A stretch of DNA of 64,000 bases from Berberis thunbergii (GCA_003290165.1 QNQO01005887.1:62001-126000); one strand, 5' to 3'; counted from the stretch's first letter, positions 13,028-26,520 are shown. Notes: generated by a model not told the origin, from the sequence alone. Program-made: numbers and translations.

Positions 13028-13393
13028 TCAGGTTCCATAGTTTGTACTAGTTTTGAGTCTAGGTACCAGGACCCCGTTAATTCTTAACTCTCCATCCATT
13101 CAACTAACAATAAGGCCTTTTAACCCAATCTGGAGTTATTGGCCTAACCCTACACCCAAATTGAAGTCTCCGTCATAAACAATGAACCTAAATGCAACGT
13201 TAGTACAAACTATGAGACCTAAAGTCTAAATTTTCATATAAAAAAGTCAATATAGTTTTAATAAAAAAAAATCCATTTAACTAATAAACGAAAAGTTGAT
13301 GGTTAGTGGGGTCAACATGGTCCTGGAATCTAGACTGAAAGCTGGACCAATTTAGGACCTAAAATCAAAGTTGGTACCAACTATGAGACCTAA
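13028..13393. repeat. Degenerate foldback repeat
   Basis: GGTTCCATAGTTTGTACTAG at about 13031 has an inverted, diverged counterpart on the minus strand at about 13351-13393 (AGGTCTCATAGTTGGTACC). A second copy of the GAGACCTAAA segment lies at about 13220. It is probably the remnant of a TIR element; no TSD was identified. Confidence 0.4.
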
Positions 13394-13599
13394 AATATAA
13401 ATAACCTTTTTGGGTATCTAAGTGAGAACTGGTGATTAATAATTTTTTTAGGCACCACTTTCCAAATCACCAATTTAAGCTCATTTTTTTCGTGAAAATA
13501 AATATTCAAAGAAATAAGAGATTCTTGAAATAAATATTTAAGGATTTTTATTTATCCTAAAAATTTTCATGTCGTTTGGTTGTGACATGGAAATTAATT

Positions 13600-14040
13600 C
13601 TCAATTGCTCGAGTGTGTCTCTTGTGATAACAGTTTGGTTGAATATGGTTGTAGAAATGGTGTTGGTTGTGGTTGTCATTATAGTGGCATTGGTAGTGGT
13701 AGGAGTAAGTAGTGGCATGATAGTGGCATGCGGTGGTTGTGCCATGAGGTGGTGGTTTTACTATGGTGGTGTTAGTAATGCTTTATTGGTTGTGATATGG
13801 TGATGGTGGTCGTGGTGTAACTTGTGTGGTGAGGGAGGTGGCAGTAGACATGCTACGATGGTAGTGATAATGGTAGTGGCGGTTGTGCTATGGTGATAGT
13901 AATGGTGGCGGTAGTGGTGTTTGTGGTATTAATACTAGTGGTAGTGATGGAGGTGGTGCATGTTTTATGGTAGTGGTAGTGCTATAATGATGGCGATGGT
14001 GGTGGTGTGGCGTTACTTGTGGCATGATGGTGTGGGTCTA
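13600..14040. repeat. TGG/GGT-rich low-complexity island, copy 1
   Basis: About 440 bp of imperfect GTGGTG/TGGTAG repeats. The segment just to its right (about 14044-14240) is clearly similar to 58100-58270, including GAGAATAAACAACT and AATTTAAATT. The islands therefore belong to a dispersed repeat family with a trinucleotide-rich core. The 75-codon frame at 13576-13803 is a Val-rich translation of this array. Confidence 0.6.
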
Positions 14041-14457
14041 GAGTTGAAAATGTGAGAATAAACAACTCAAGAAAATTCTGGAAAATCAACATCCCATTAA
14101 AATTGGTATGTTGATCTTATACCCACGAGGCTCTTTTGACATAAAATATTTCCAATGATTTATAATTTTTCATAAAGTAAACACTAGGTAATTTAAATTC
14201 TGAGAAATGAATATTCCGAAAAATACTTTTCCATGAAATAAGCATAACCTAATTTGTAGAGTCAACTCACCTTGGTGGATAGCCACGTAAGCGACACACA
14301 TACCTTATTAGGAATTTTACTTTGAAATTTTTGTATATTTATGGATATTCAAATTTATTTTGTTGAAAGTAGCTAATCCTAAGGATTGTGCAACAATTTT
14401 TTTTCACTTCATGTTTCCATCATCAAGACAATGACACGTGTCAACAAAAAACGTTAA

Positions 14458-14667
14458 TGGTCTGTTTGGTTGCACAGAAATTGAAACCATTTCTGTGAAT
14501 TTGATTTTGAAGCCTCTCCCTCAGACTTGTATTCCCATGAGTAGTGAGAAAATAGTCTTATGAATAATTGATTTTCTGTCAGTAAATTGACAACCAAACA
14601 ACGAAAATCTGCATAACGAGGGAAATAGACTCCATTTCCCAAGGAAAATGGTCAACCAAACAAACCC
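14458..14667. mobile_element. Tourist-like (PIF/Harbinger) MITE, copy 2, 210 bp
   Basis: Same length and clear sequence similarity throughout to the copy at 7390, in the same orientation. It is flanked by TAA at 14455-14457 and 14668-14670. The 62-codon minus-strand frame here lies within the MITE and is not a gene. Confidence 0.8.
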
Positions 14668-14919
14668 TAAGAAATAATCGAATTCCATTTATTTATCAAC
14701 TTTCCACTCTTAGTTCTCTTTTTTCTCCTCCATTTTCATTCCCCAAAATTATTTAACTTCCTCAATCTTCCAGATCAACTACTTATTGGAACATTTCGTA
14801 TGTTCATCTTCTTCCCAACATTTCTCAACAAAATAATCAATAGGTCAGTGAATATTTAGAAAAGAATTCAAGTTTTATTATGATGAATTGATCAATATGT
14901 TGACGGGTAGTAGTATGTT

Positions 14920-15039
14920 GTTGTTTTTTTTTTTTTTTTTTTTTTTTTGAAAGGCAAGCATGCCGCCGGTGGGTATAGAACCCAAGACGTGGGGGTTAAA
15001 CCACCACAGCCTTAACCATCCAACCAGGCTACCATTGGC
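14920..15039 (-). mobile_element. tRNA-derived SINE with A and B boxes and 10-bp TSD
   Basis: On the minus strand: an A-box-like TAGCCTGGTTGG, a B box GGGTTCTATACC, a GGCGGCATGCTTGCC segment, then a poly(A) tail (plus-strand T run, about 14923-14948). The 10-bp gtagtatgtt is duplicated at 14910-14919 and 15040-15049. A T-rich run next to the second TSD copy makes the outer edge slightly uncertain. Confidence 0.75.
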
Positions 15040-15049
15040 GTAGTATGTT

Positions 15050-15629
15050 TTTTTTTTTTTTTTTTTTTAGGAAATAGAAGGTGTGTAATAATATTTGATT
15101 GTAAGATAAAGGAAAATAGAAGACTCCACCTTGAAAATATGTTAGTTCGACATATGTGGTTTGTTTAAACTTTATTTTATTGTGTGCACTATCCCAATCC
15201 AAATATAGATCGAAGATAACAAGCACCCTAGTTTGTTTGGAGTTGTGAAGAAGATGCAATAGGTGGTTGAGAGAAGTACTTGATTTAGTGAGGAAGATGA
15301 TGGAAGGTGTAAGATATTAATAAGGAAGGTGCATACTTAATGGAATTCAATGATTTATAGTTTTTTTTATTTATTTTATAACTTGGCATGTGTCATCATT
15401 TTGACAATGAGTCTCAAATTAGTTAAAAAGTTAGTCTCATAGACTAGTTGGCACATGAAATAGTAATATCAATGAAATTAATTTTGGTAATTAAGGATCG
15501 TTAACGGTTGTGCGGATGAGAGATTTTATTCCATTAAAGATAAAGATTTCATACTGTTGTTACAAGGCGCTTCATTTTAGGTAAATGGATTTTTGTTTAT
15601 GGAATAACTCTAGTTAGGCCAGTGGATAA
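15050..15629. other. Intergenic sequence without recognised features
   Basis: Apart from the T run at its left edge, nothing is supported on either strand. Confidence 0.45.
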
Positions 15630-16012
15630 TGAATATTCGAAGTGATTTATTGCAAAAAAAATTAATTGATTTAAAAGCCTTATTTTAGTGGATTTGAAGT
15701 CGTTATCTCTATAGAAATGAAATGTGTTGAATAGTGGGTCTTTCATGTGAATTATTGCAAAGATTTTTACTTGATTTAGAGCTTTATTTAAGTGGATTTT
15801 GGTCACTATTTTTATAAAAATGAACCATGTAGGAGAGATATGGTAAGTGATTTCTACTTTAGTATTATGAAATTCAGTTTAAGTAATTATTTTAATGTTA
15901 TAGAATTTAGCTTAGTGGAGTATCTTATGTAATTTATTTCAGAGTTTACTTAATTGAGACCTTACTTATATGGTATTGAGTCTCTTTTTCCTAGCATTAT
16001 GAAGCATAACCA
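15630..16012. repeat. Degenerate tandem repeat, period about 100 bp
   Basis: Three to four diverged units share an order of motifs: TTATTGCAAA, then TTGATTTA.AGCTTTAT, then AGTGGATTT, then AAAATGAA. An A run of about 22 bases follows at 16043-16064. There is no coding support. Confidence 0.35.
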
Positions 16013-16070
16013 TCTATATACTATGTTTATTTGTTTCTTTGCAAAAAAAAAAAAAAAAAAAAAATTACAT

Positions 16071-16373
16071 TGGTGATTCACGATGATTGATACACCCTTA
16101 TAAAATTGTTAAAATAAAACAAGATGCTTGAGGGATTCAGCATAATTGTGTAAGGAAACCAAGAGTTATCTATCATACCATTATTGAGGTCCAACATGGC
16201 TTTCTCTTTATGAAAAAAAGACCTTAGTGGCGTCATATAAGTACGGGCATATCAATCATCACCAATCACGAATCCTATGTTGGAGCTCTCATAAATATAC
16301 TCTTTAGATGAAATAGGATTTGTGAGGGTTTCAATATAGGATTCATTATTGGTTGTGATTCGTACGCCCTTAC
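16071..16373. repeat. Possible small foldback element
   Basis: A segment at 16244-16298 (GGGCATATCAATCATC...CGAATCCTATGTTGG) is an imperfect inverted repeat of 16318-16373. A related direct segment lies at about 16071-16105. The boundaries are unclear. Confidence 0.3.
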
Positions 16374-17520
16374 AAACTTATTTTAATTACATTTATCTAG
16401 TTCGACGATTGCAACATTTACTAAGGACAAATATCTAATTTTAAGTGAGTAATAGACATTTATAGTTAAAGCTCGTCATAAATAGCCAGTTTCTCTAGAA
16501 ATTACTTTGTGGCATGAATAAAAAAATTCAACCTATCACTAAAAATCACCAATTCAATGTCGGGATTTAACGAAGTTAGTAGACAATAGTGAAATTTGCA
16601 TACAAACTTATAGTTATCAAGGTGGTTGTATATGTATCTTATTGTTACTACCTATTTGCTTCATCAATTTTGAAATTATGAAAAAATATTAAAATAAAAA
16701 ATAAAAATAAAACAAATCACATGACTAGGGCAAATATAATAATTAAGAAATGAAATTGAAAAATATACCTTATTGAAAACTAATTTGAGAAGCTCAAAAA
16801 ATGGATTCCGAACCTCTCCAATGTGAACTAAGTTATCGAAGATGACGTGTAGTGCCAAACGGTAAGTTTTACCTCATTTATAATAAGAAATGTGGAAAGT
16901 CCTAACTCACATAACCGATGTGGGACTAAATAACCTATAGCCTACAAGATGCTACAAGTTGGGTGAGATGCCCAACCTGGATCCAACTCAAGTTTTGGAT
17001 CACTTGGCACACACCCAATTAAATTCATCATCATGTTTTGGCCCAAGCCCTCTTGATAAGAAAATGAGGAACACTAGAATGTCAGCCCAATTATTTCTAT
17101 AGCATTATTGCAACTAATTAATATTTATATATTCATGACTATATTATAAATAAAACACATCCACAAATTATTAGAGATACTTAGATGCCATAATTAATTA
17201 GGGATTCCTCTTATTTTAGCTTTGTCCAACCCATATAAATTTAAGTTATTGATGTATGCACATGTTCAATATTGTTTTGTCAAAATATTATGAGATTATG
17301 CCACTGACTAACAAACTAACAAGTGTTTTTCTTTGAATTAATTTATACATTTCTAACAAATGCATTATAAATTTCTAATTAATCCCCTGTTCAGTTCACC
17401 ATGAATCCATCATAAATGCAAATTAACTCCTAGAGAAATTTTGTAAATACATTTATCATGCAAAGTAATTTAAAAGGCTTGCTTGGCAACAATTATGCGA
17501 CCTGTGGAAATAAAATTTAA
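16374..17520. other. AT-rich intergenic sequence without recognised features
   Basis: No supported gene. The 60-codon frame at 16676-16858 (minus) is Ile/Phe-rich and unsupported. Confidence 0.45.
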
Positions 17521-17740
17521 CAAGCATCACAACCACTATTGCCACAGTCACTGACTTTTACTACTGCTAACACTACCACCAGTACCACCATCGCAATCCT
17601 CCCTACCAACCACTACCACCAGCACCACTATCGCCACCACCATCACCTCACGACCACATACAACCACCACCACTATAACTACAATCACCAACGTGACCAC
17701 TACCATCACAATTACTACCCTCCAACAATAATACCCCCCA
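17521..17740. repeat. CCA/ACC-rich low-complexity island, copy 2
   Basis: The same type of trinucleotide-rich core as at 13600 and 57770, in reverse orientation. The His/Thr-rich 95-codon frame at 17539-17826 is a translation of this array. Confidence 0.55.
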
Positions 17741-20049
17741 CCGTAAGCATCATAACTACATTCTTTTTACAAATTGTTTTAAGCACTCCTAGTGTTGAAT
17801 TCAATTTGCGAACATTCTTGACATAAATGGAAATTTTTGGATAATTGGTTTTCAATGAAAATTTGTTAATGATTACCAAACACTTGAAATTTCATTTTTA
17901 AGGTTAAGTATTTGCCTTTTACAGTGGATTTTCCGTGAACCAAGAATGACCTTAATTGTGGTATCATTATGGACTTTAATAAGTTACGATATGTTAATTA
18001 AATAATAATGTAACATAAATACGCAAACACAATTTTTGTTACCATATGTGTACTAAAAATAATTGGGCTCACATAACAAAGTTAATGAAAGTTTTCGCCT
18101 TTGCCTAACACGATAAGGTTCGGGTCGATCAGACGCATGCCAGATGATGAGTTCAATTGGGTTTGGGTTAAGTGATTCAAAACTTAAGTTTAACCCGACT
18201 AAAGTTAAGTGAATCGATTTAATCCCCCATCAGCAATGTAGGTTAGGAGTTTCCAAATTCCTTATTACAAAGAAAGTAAACTCTTTTATTCTATATTTAT
18301 TTACATTACATTTATAATTTGGTATACACTATCATTGGTGAATTAGGATACACCAGAGTGGTATAAACTTCTATGAAGTATTTAGGTTATTCCAAGTAAA
18401 ACGATTTTTTTTTCAATCAAAATTATTTATCCACATATAATGTTAGAAGGAAAAAATATAAGAAATTTTATTATAACCTAGTTATTTACAATTTATTTGT
18501 TGGACAATTTTAAAACCTAAGAAATATTTTATCTCTTCAATAATATAAATGAGGATTATTTTAGTATTTAAAAAATATAATGAGTTTCAAAATTTTTATC
18601 CATCTAGTGGTTCAATGGAATTCATAATATTTTAATTTTTTGACTTTCTTTTTATTAAATGATTACAAATATAAAATATATTAAATAAATGATAAAATCA
18701 ATATCCTATAAATAAGGCTATTGATTCCTTTCGAATGTGGCTTCTTAATCACCCATGATAATGTAGTACCAAACCAAAAAAAGTCGAGAGTTCTATAGGT
18801 TTGCCATTTACTAGACAAATAGTCTTCAAATGGTTGATTTCTTAGAGTATCCACGGTTGTTTGCTTACATTCGTTGCAAAAGGATCCAAATAACCAACAC
18901 TGATTTTTTTTTCCAAAATGGATTGTCACTTGATTGGACAAAGTTTAAAATTTGTCTAATGGGTAGACTAAGCTAGAAACTTCGTCCAGCCCATATGTAG
19001 CCAAAGTTTCCTTACCAAGTTGGAAACATCCAACTTTGAAGTTTCAATCTTGAAACATTAGCTACATATAAAGTCATGAACTTTTTCTTTCCATTAGTTT
19101 ATCCAATTTTCAAATGGTTTGGTGGATTCCAACTTTTGTTGATATGGGTCTAGTTTTTTTTTTTATTTATTATTTTTATTAACATTTTATTTAGATAACG
19201 AGTTTGACTTCAAATTAAGAAAACTACTACAGTAGCCCTTGAGAGTCACCCTTTGTATATCTTTGTTTTTCATTACTTTAAAACCTTTTAATTTTCATGT
19301 ATAAATTTTTGTTATGTTTCAAATATCTTTGCCCCATATTTAGTATACCTCGAGATTAAATCCAATAAGACGGTTAGAAGGTAATCACTCCACACATCCT
19401 AAGACACGGACTCCCTAAAACAAATCTCACATTGCATTTTTCAAAGTAACTAGAGATTTACTACAAAATCTTTCCTATCGAATAGTTGATAATTGATGTA
19501 ATTACTTAAAGTAGAATATGTATGTCATATATAAAATTGCTTAGAAATTGGTATATCATTTAATTTAATGTGAGCATGGTGTCTCACCATATCAACAATC
19601 AAATAATCAGAGCTAAGTATCAATTAATGTTGAGATCGGTCTTTTAAGAAAATTTAAATTCCTTTTAATAAGTAATGTGAAACTTAAATTTGTTTACATA
19701 TAAACACGTAAGTAATTGCTTACTGATGGTGACATCAAAAGGTCGAAATATGTATAAACGCACGACCCATATTCTTTTAAGCAATAACTATGGGTTGAGT
19801 AACATTATCTTTAAATCCTTAAATCGAAATACATGATTTGAGAAAATATAGAAATCCTACACGTGAATATGTTCCACGAAGGGACAACCTTTTGCCCTTA
19901 AGTCCAAGATTTGTTGTTGATTATTTTGTTTCTCACGATTGTGCAAAAAATAAGTCTATGTATTGAAAGAATAAAAGACAATGAAAAATGTCCAAATACT
20001 TCAAATGAAAATATTTTAATCCACAAAGGGGAAATATTAAATATTTTAA
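17741..20049. other. AT-rich intergenic sequence without recognised features
   Basis: Read on both strands; the 86-codon minus frame at 18681-18941 resembles no family I know and lies in AT-rich DNA. Confidence 0.45.
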
Positions 20050-20796
20050 TCCCATAAAGGAGGGAGATATTTTTTTTACCTTACACAGGCGAAGTTGGTT
20101 GTTTCAAAGCACAGTTCGCCCTTTACTTTGTTGGAGAATAGTAGAGTGGTCACATTGTGAGTCTTGTTCACATTATGAGTACCCAATCCTGATCAAAATT
20201 ACCAAATGCTTCCAGTTTCGTATCAGGGGCTCGCCCATGGCCGTGTTTATTACTCCATTGGGTAGATCAGAGGGAATCTCAATTTTTTGATCACATCCAT
20301 TTTTCATAGAACATGCCTTGTCGCTTACTAAGTGTTGGAGATCCGAGCATTTTGATGTAGGTCCGAGCAGCTGGCTAGAAACCTTCATTTTTCGACTGTT
20401 TAATCGATCTCTAACTATAAGCCAACACATAGGTCGGATGAATCAGATCACGAGTAAAAACATTTGTCAAAGAAGAGACCACTGTTGTATACAAACATGG
20501 ACCTTTATTGACATATCCATCTTTCAGCTTACCACATCGGCTTGGCCAAATAGGTTCAATGACATTCATCACTATGTGATGAAGCCCGTACGCGTGACCA
20601 CAGAACATCCTTGAATCCTTTTACTACGAAACAAACATCTTGACTTTTACATTATGATAAGTCTCTAATTATCATAAAGAAAACTAAAAAATAAAACATA
20701 AAATCAGAAAATAAAATTTCCTATAAAAAAGAAAACTACTTATCTTCACAAGATCTGAGAAGACACCTTCTTCATCAATTCATGACTCCATCAACA
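20050..20796 (-). mobile_element. Internal leader remnant of an LTR retrotransposon
   Basis: This segment follows the primer-binding site of the LTR at 20818-21178 when read on the minus strand, so it should be the untranslated leader or gag start. The short frames here (20173-20430 and 20411-20608 minus, 20318-20614 plus) overlap each other in different frames and match no gag domain I recognise. No second LTR copy was found to the left. Confidence 0.35.
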
Positions 20797-20814
20797 TCCC
20801 CACAGCCGACGCCA
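20797..20814 (-). promoter_or_regulatory. Primer-binding-site-like sequence of a minus-strand LTR element
   Basis: TGGCGTCGGCTGTGGGGA on the minus strand starts three bases after the LTR end. TGGCGCCGTCTGTGGGGA-like sites follow the 5' LTR in many plant Ty3/gypsy elements. Confidence 0.5.
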
Positions 20815-20817
20815 TTT

Positions 20818-21178
20818 TGTAAAGAGGATTTTTTGTATTTAGCTCAAAATGCAAAAAGAAACGCAATCAACGATTAGTAATAAAAGATATACGAGAAACA
20901 CTAGAGATATTTACAAGGTTAACTCCAATTGAGCCACTCCCCAGATCCATCAATAAGATCGATTTCCCTATCAAGGTTTTTACAATACACTTTTACAAAT
21001 CTCACTTTGCGACCTCCCCTTCCCCATTTTAAAGCGAGCGATGGCTATCAATTTATATAGTTCTTTCAAATCCTAAACAAAACCCTAATTATTATATACA
21101 TGGTTCGGTAGATGTTTTGGTCCAATAACTTAAATGGTTATTGATGTGGGTTGACCATGTGCAAAAATGCCCATCACA
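20818..21178 (-). mobile_element. LTR (361 bp) of a truncated, probably Ty3/gypsy, retrotransposon
   Basis: The sequence begins TGTAAAG and ends ATCACA on the plus strand, giving TGT...ACA ends. On the minus strand it carries a TATA-like CTATATAAATT (about 21050-21060) and is directly followed by the PBS-like site. Only one LTR is present, so TSDs cannot be checked. Confidence 0.5.
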
Positions 21179-21183
21179 GTAAT

Positions 21184-22300
21184 ATTTCCAAACCCAATCA
21201 ATTTCATTGTGTGAACCCTATTGGTGTAATTTGGGGATTTTTAGCATGCATTCTTGGTTTGTAAAATTGGATTTAGGTCAAAGTAGACATTAAACAAATT
21301 AGATGTGGAACTAATCAGCTTGTATCCCATCCATTCTGACAAAGGAAAAAATTGAATCTGATCTGATTCGATAATTCGACGAATTATAATAATCAAATCC
21401 ATATTAGATTTATTACCTTATCGAACAGTTGATCTGATAATTGGATCCAAATTCTTTCATTTGTTCCATTATTTTTTCAACTGTCATACATTATTAACCA
21501 CATATACATATGCATTTAATACTTGTAAAAGCTTATATGTATGTGTATATAAATATAGCGGATTTGGATCATATATAATAGGACTATCAGAATGAACCCC
21601 TAAATCCATCATATTCGATTGTGATTAGGATCAAAATCCGATTCATTGACAAGTCTAGTTCAAAACCAATGGAAAAAAAAATTTGTTGACGCATGTGAAG
21701 CTTGAAGATGATAGGAAATTATAATGGGAGATTAAAATAGGAGAGTTTGTGTGAAGCCTTTAAGAATCATGTGCCTTTAGATGCCAGACCTTGATATCTG
21801 AGTGGACAATGGTAACCTTCTCAAACGTTCTCATGTAGAATTAACTAGTTTTTAAATTTTTTTTTTTTAAGAATCATTTATATTTATCTATACAATAATG
21901 CCAACCGGGGTTAGAGTAACTACCTAGTATTTAACACTTTTGTCCAATTAGAATAGTTATGTTATTCTTTTATATTTCATCAACACTAGGGGTATAATAG
22001 TATTTGCATTTTTAAAATATGATTTTAAGTACTTTAACTCCCTTATAAATCTAGAGCATGGGGCTAATTTACTTTTTGGGAATTTGAGTGCTAGTTTAGG
22101 ACCATTAAGTTTTGTTTTAGTTAACAAAACCATGGACATTCCAAAAACACTGTCCATGCGTCAATGTTCACCCAATATTGTTCACCGCCCAAGCATTGTT
22201 CATCACGAAACACTATTTTATGTTGTAGCCTCTTTTTTCATATGTATACGGGAAGTCAAAGTTGCAGGGTTTGAAAAAATCAAGTGAAAAATATTTTTGG
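21184..22300. other. AT-rich intergenic sequence
   Basis: No gene supported. From about 22080 the text begins to share phrases (TTGTTCACC, ATTGTTCATCACGAAA) with the tandem array to the right. Confidence 0.4.
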
Positions 22301-22660
22301 ATTACTGCATACCATACAAATGGATGATATGCAAACACTTTGCAGGGTAAGAATAACCAATTAAAAAACGTCATTGAATCAATGCATACCTTATAATTGG
22401 GATGGTACGCAAACAGTTTCAAATAGTTGCTGGGTCCAAGAACCAATTGTAAAACGTTTTTGGATTAATGTGTACGATACAATTAGATGGCATGTATGGT
22501 TTGCAAACACTTTGCCAGCTAGGTTTGAAAATTATTTTTAAACTAGTGTATACCATACAATTGTACAAAAATTTTGCAAAGGTTTAAAACAATTGCAGGT
22601 CTGAAAAATCAATCGAAAAATGTTTTTGAATCAATGCATTCATCGTATGCAACAAGGCTG
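22300..22660. repeat. Tandem repeat, period about 80-90 bp, built on a 26-bp near-palindrome
   Basis: Variants of GCATACCAT-x-CAATTG-x-ATGGTATGC start near 22307, 22384, 22472 and 22546. They are separated by segments containing AAACACTTTGC and CAATTGAAAAACG. The same near-palindrome recurs in every copy of the 1.75-kb array (23214, 24837, 26595, about 51408). Confidence 0.6.
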
Positions 22661-22876
22661 GGCTCAGTCGGGGTAACCAACCCTAGTACCCAAGCTCGAA
22701 AATGTATTGACCTTTTTAAAAACCATAATTTTAGGGACCGAGCCCGAGCCAGATGAGGTCGATTAGCCGGGGTCCAAGGTAACCAAAATTTCGAGCCTGA
22801 TCAATCTCGGTCCAATCCCCATTTCAACCCTTTTTAAATTTTCAAATCCAAATATGCATTTTGCATTTTTAAGACC

Positions 22877-23060
22877 AAAATACCTATTGTAGATAAAGTA
22901 CAAACATATCTTTTGGGGTCACAATACACAAAATACCTATTATGGAAAAGTAGAAACATACATTTTTGGGCCAAAATACACAAAATACCAATTGTAAAGA
23001 AAGTAGAAACATACATTTTTTGGCCAAAATGCACAAAATACATTTTAGGCCAAAATCTCG
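22877..23060. repeat. Minisatellite, 53-bp period, about 3.3 copies
   Basis: Units start with AAAATAC at 22877, 22930, 22982 and 23035, each with GTAGAAACATACATTTTTTGG-like text inside. The open frames on both strands (22834-23091, 22913-23098) are translations of this array. Confidence 0.7.
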
Positions 23061-23140
23061 ATTTTCTTAATAATACCCATGCTGGGACCAAAAATTAAAT
23101 TAATTATAAAGAGACCGATCCGGTTCAGTCAAATTTTTAG

Positions 23141-24765
23141 GTCTAAAATGCTCAACTTTAGTATGCAAACACTTTGTAGAGTTTCAAAACTAATTAAAAT
23201 TTTTTTAACCAATGCATACCATACAATTGGACGACATGCAAAAACTCAACAAAGGTTTAAAACATTTACGTATATGAAGAATAATTTAAAAATGTGTTTG
23301 GATCATGCATACAATACAATTGGATGGTTTGCAGGTCTAAAAACCAATTGAAAGCATTTTTTTTAACATATGCATATGATACAGTTGGATGGTATGCATG
23401 TTATGCAAGTTCTTTGTAAAGGTTTAATTGATTTCAATCGGTACTATTCATCACGAAAAATTATTCACTGCCAGAGTAATATTCACAAAACACAATTCTA
23501 CCCAAGTATTGTTCACAAATTATTGTTTACCCACTACGTCCTATAAATATATTAAAAACATGTTGGGTCCTACACCAATAGTGAAACAAAATATTTAGCC
23601 CTTGTGGCCCAATTTCTAATCAAACAATTAACAACTTTACCACTTCCCTACTTTTTCACTTCAGTTTCTTACCCACAATTGTAATAATCCCAAATGAGAA
23701 TGAGATTTTCACATTGACTCTTACGAACTTGTCAATCCATTAGAGCCACTACAATGATTTCTTTTCTTTTATCTCAACAAAGAACTGAAAAGTCAACTCA
23801 CGATTTGGGATCATGACCTAAATAGTGCAATATTTGGAGACAAAAGTTAGAAATATCCTATTATGATGGAATCAACCTCTAAAATTCCCTCTAAATTGTA
23901 ACCATATGGTCTAGCATTAGATATTCAGTTGGACCTCGTTTGTTCTTTCAAGAATTGTATTTTTCATGTTGTTTAGTTGTTTCAATCGAAAATAATATTA
24001 AGTGATTAAATAATTGTATTGTGTGAACACACTTGAATTGATTGTGGTTGCAACATTGGAGAGGTCGTGTGTTGATGATAAGCACCCAAAACCATTAAAA
24101 TTTCATCCCAATTTCTCTCTTATTAGTTCCTAGAAAAATTTACAGATAATGATTTTCACTTGAATGTAATTAATTTCATACTCTTGTAGAAAATCAATGA
24201 AAAATAAAAAATTTGAGACAGTTGGGCATGTTCATGGCACATGTAGATCAAGAGTTTCTTTTCAGGACCATATTATGGAAATAAGAATTTGATTCCATTT
24301 AGTGGGATTTATGATGGAGACATGTGGCAAAATTTAAGATAAGAATTCAAGTGTGGAACATGCAAATATCAAAATAAATAAAACATTAACTCAAAGCATA
24401 TTCCAAGGCAAGTAAAAGTCAAACTATATTCTATTTACTTGAGTTTTGTCTCACAATGAATACATGTGCAAATGTATCAACCTGCAATTATGACTCTATT
24501 GATGCATCTATCCCTAACTATGATTCCTCTAATTTTATATGATACGATTTGGAGCATAATTAATTGATTTGTGATATTTTTGTAATTTATAGCTTTGGAT
24601 TTCTCACTCATTTCACCACAAAATCAAGTATTCTACAATCGATTTGTTCCTCACATCATTCTCCATCAACCCATTTTGTCAAACCCTCTATCAATTGTTT
24701 CATTTCACCACAATAACACCAAACCCTATCATTTCCTTCATTTAACCCTATTGTTAGAATTTTTG
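23141..24765. repeat. Tandem array unit A (1625 bp)
   Basis: First copy of the 1.75-kb unit, starting at GTCTAAAATGCTCA. In order it has the CATACCATACAATTG near-palindrome, a CCTTGTGGCCCAATTT block at about 23599, a GATAAGCACCCAAAACCATT block at about 24078, and a TTCATTTAACCCTA end. It lacks the roughly 120-bp TATA-bearing segment present in copies B to D, which accounts for its shorter length. Confidence 0.75.
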
Positions 24766-26520
24766 GTCTAAAATGCTCAGCTTTAGTATGCAAACACTTT
24801 GTAGAATCTAAAAACTATTAAATTTTTTTAACCAATGCATATCATACAATTGAAGGTATGCAAAAACTTATCAAATGTTAAAAACATTTGCAGATATGAA
24901 GAATCAATTAAAAACTTGTTTGGATCATGCATACCATACAATTGGATGGTTTGCATGTCTAAAAACCAATTGAAAACTTTTTTTTTCTAACAAATGTATA
25001 TGATACAATTAGATAGTATGCATGGTATGCAAATTCTTTGTAAATGTTTAAAATGATTTCAATCAGTACTACTCATTACAAAGCATTATTCCATGCTGAA
25101 GTAATATTTCACAAAATATTGTTAACCCACGATGTCCTTTAAATATAATAAAAACATTTTAGGTCCTACACCGATAGTGAAACAAAATATTTAGCCCTTG
25201 TGGCACAATTTCTAATCAAACAATTAACAACCTTTGCCACTTCCCTACTTTTTCACTTCAGTTTCTCACCCATAACTTTAATAACTCCAAAAGATATGGA
25301 GATTTTCACCTTGACTCCTACAAACTTGTCAATCTATTGGAATCATGACAATGATTTCTTTTCTTTTATCTCAATGAAGAACTGAAAAGTCAACTCACGA
25401 TTTGAGATCATGACCTAAATAGTTCAATATTTATGGACAAAAGTTAGAAATATCCTATTATGATGCTACCAATCTTTAAAATCACCTCCAAATAAAAATT
25501 GTAACCATATGGTCTAGAGTTACATATTAAGTCGGACCTTGTTTGTTATTTCAAGAATTGTATTTATCTTTTTTTCATGTTGTTTAGTTGTTTCAATCGA
25601 AAATAATATTAAGTGATTTAATAATTGTATTGCATGATCACTTGAATTGACCGTGGTTCCAACATTGGAAGTCGTGCGTCGATGATAAACACCCAAAACC
25701 ATTAAAAATTTATCCCAATTTGTCTCTTATTAGTCCCTATAAATATTTACAGATATTGATTTTCACTTAAATGTGATTAATTTCATACTCTTGCAGAAAA
25801 TTAATGAAAATTACAAAATTCGAGACCATGTTCATGGCACATGTTGACCAAGAGTTTCATTTCAAGACCATATTATAAAAGTCAAGATTTGATTCCATTT
25901 AGTGGGGATTTATGATGGAGACATGTAACAAATTTTAAGATAAGAATTTCAAGTATGGAGCAGGCAATCATTAAAACAAATAAAGTGTCAACTCAAAGCA
26001 TATTCCAAGGCAAGTAAAAATCAAACTATGTTCCATTTCCTTGAGTTTGTCTAACAGTGCATACATGTACAAATGTATCAACCTCTAATTATGACTATTG
26101 ATGCATCTATCTCTAACTATGACTCCCCTAATTTATATGATATGATTTGGATCATAAACAATGGATTTGTGAGATTTTTCTCATTTATAACTTTGGAGGA
26201 TAACATTATAAATAACATCTCAAACTCTTGAAGAATGTCATTTCATATATCTCCCATCTCTACCATAACTTTGATCTCTTAGTTAGCTAGTTCATGCATT
26301 TTATTCAACAAAGTGTATCAGAAAAAAAAAAGTTTGACAAACCTCTAACCCCATTTCTCACTCATTTCACCACAGAATCGAGTATTCTACCTATCGATTT
26401 GTTCCTCACATCATTCTCCATCAACCCATTTCATTAGACTCTCCATCAATTGTTTCATTTCACTACAATAACACCAAAACCCTATCATTCCCTTCATTTA
26501 ACCCTATCTTTATATTTTTG
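24766..26520. repeat. Tandem array unit B (1755 bp)
   Basis: Same order of blocks as unit A, plus a TATA-like ATTATAAATAAC at about 26210 and the following leader-like segment. No solo LTR is inserted in this copy. Confidence 0.78.

Noticed and set aside
13576..13803. Val-rich plus-strand ORF
   Set aside because: Translation of the TGG-rich low-complexity island.
14950..15040. Functional tRNA gene (A and B boxes on the minus strand)
   Set aside because: No complete cloverleaf, a poly(A) tail and a TSD: it is a tRNA-derived SINE.
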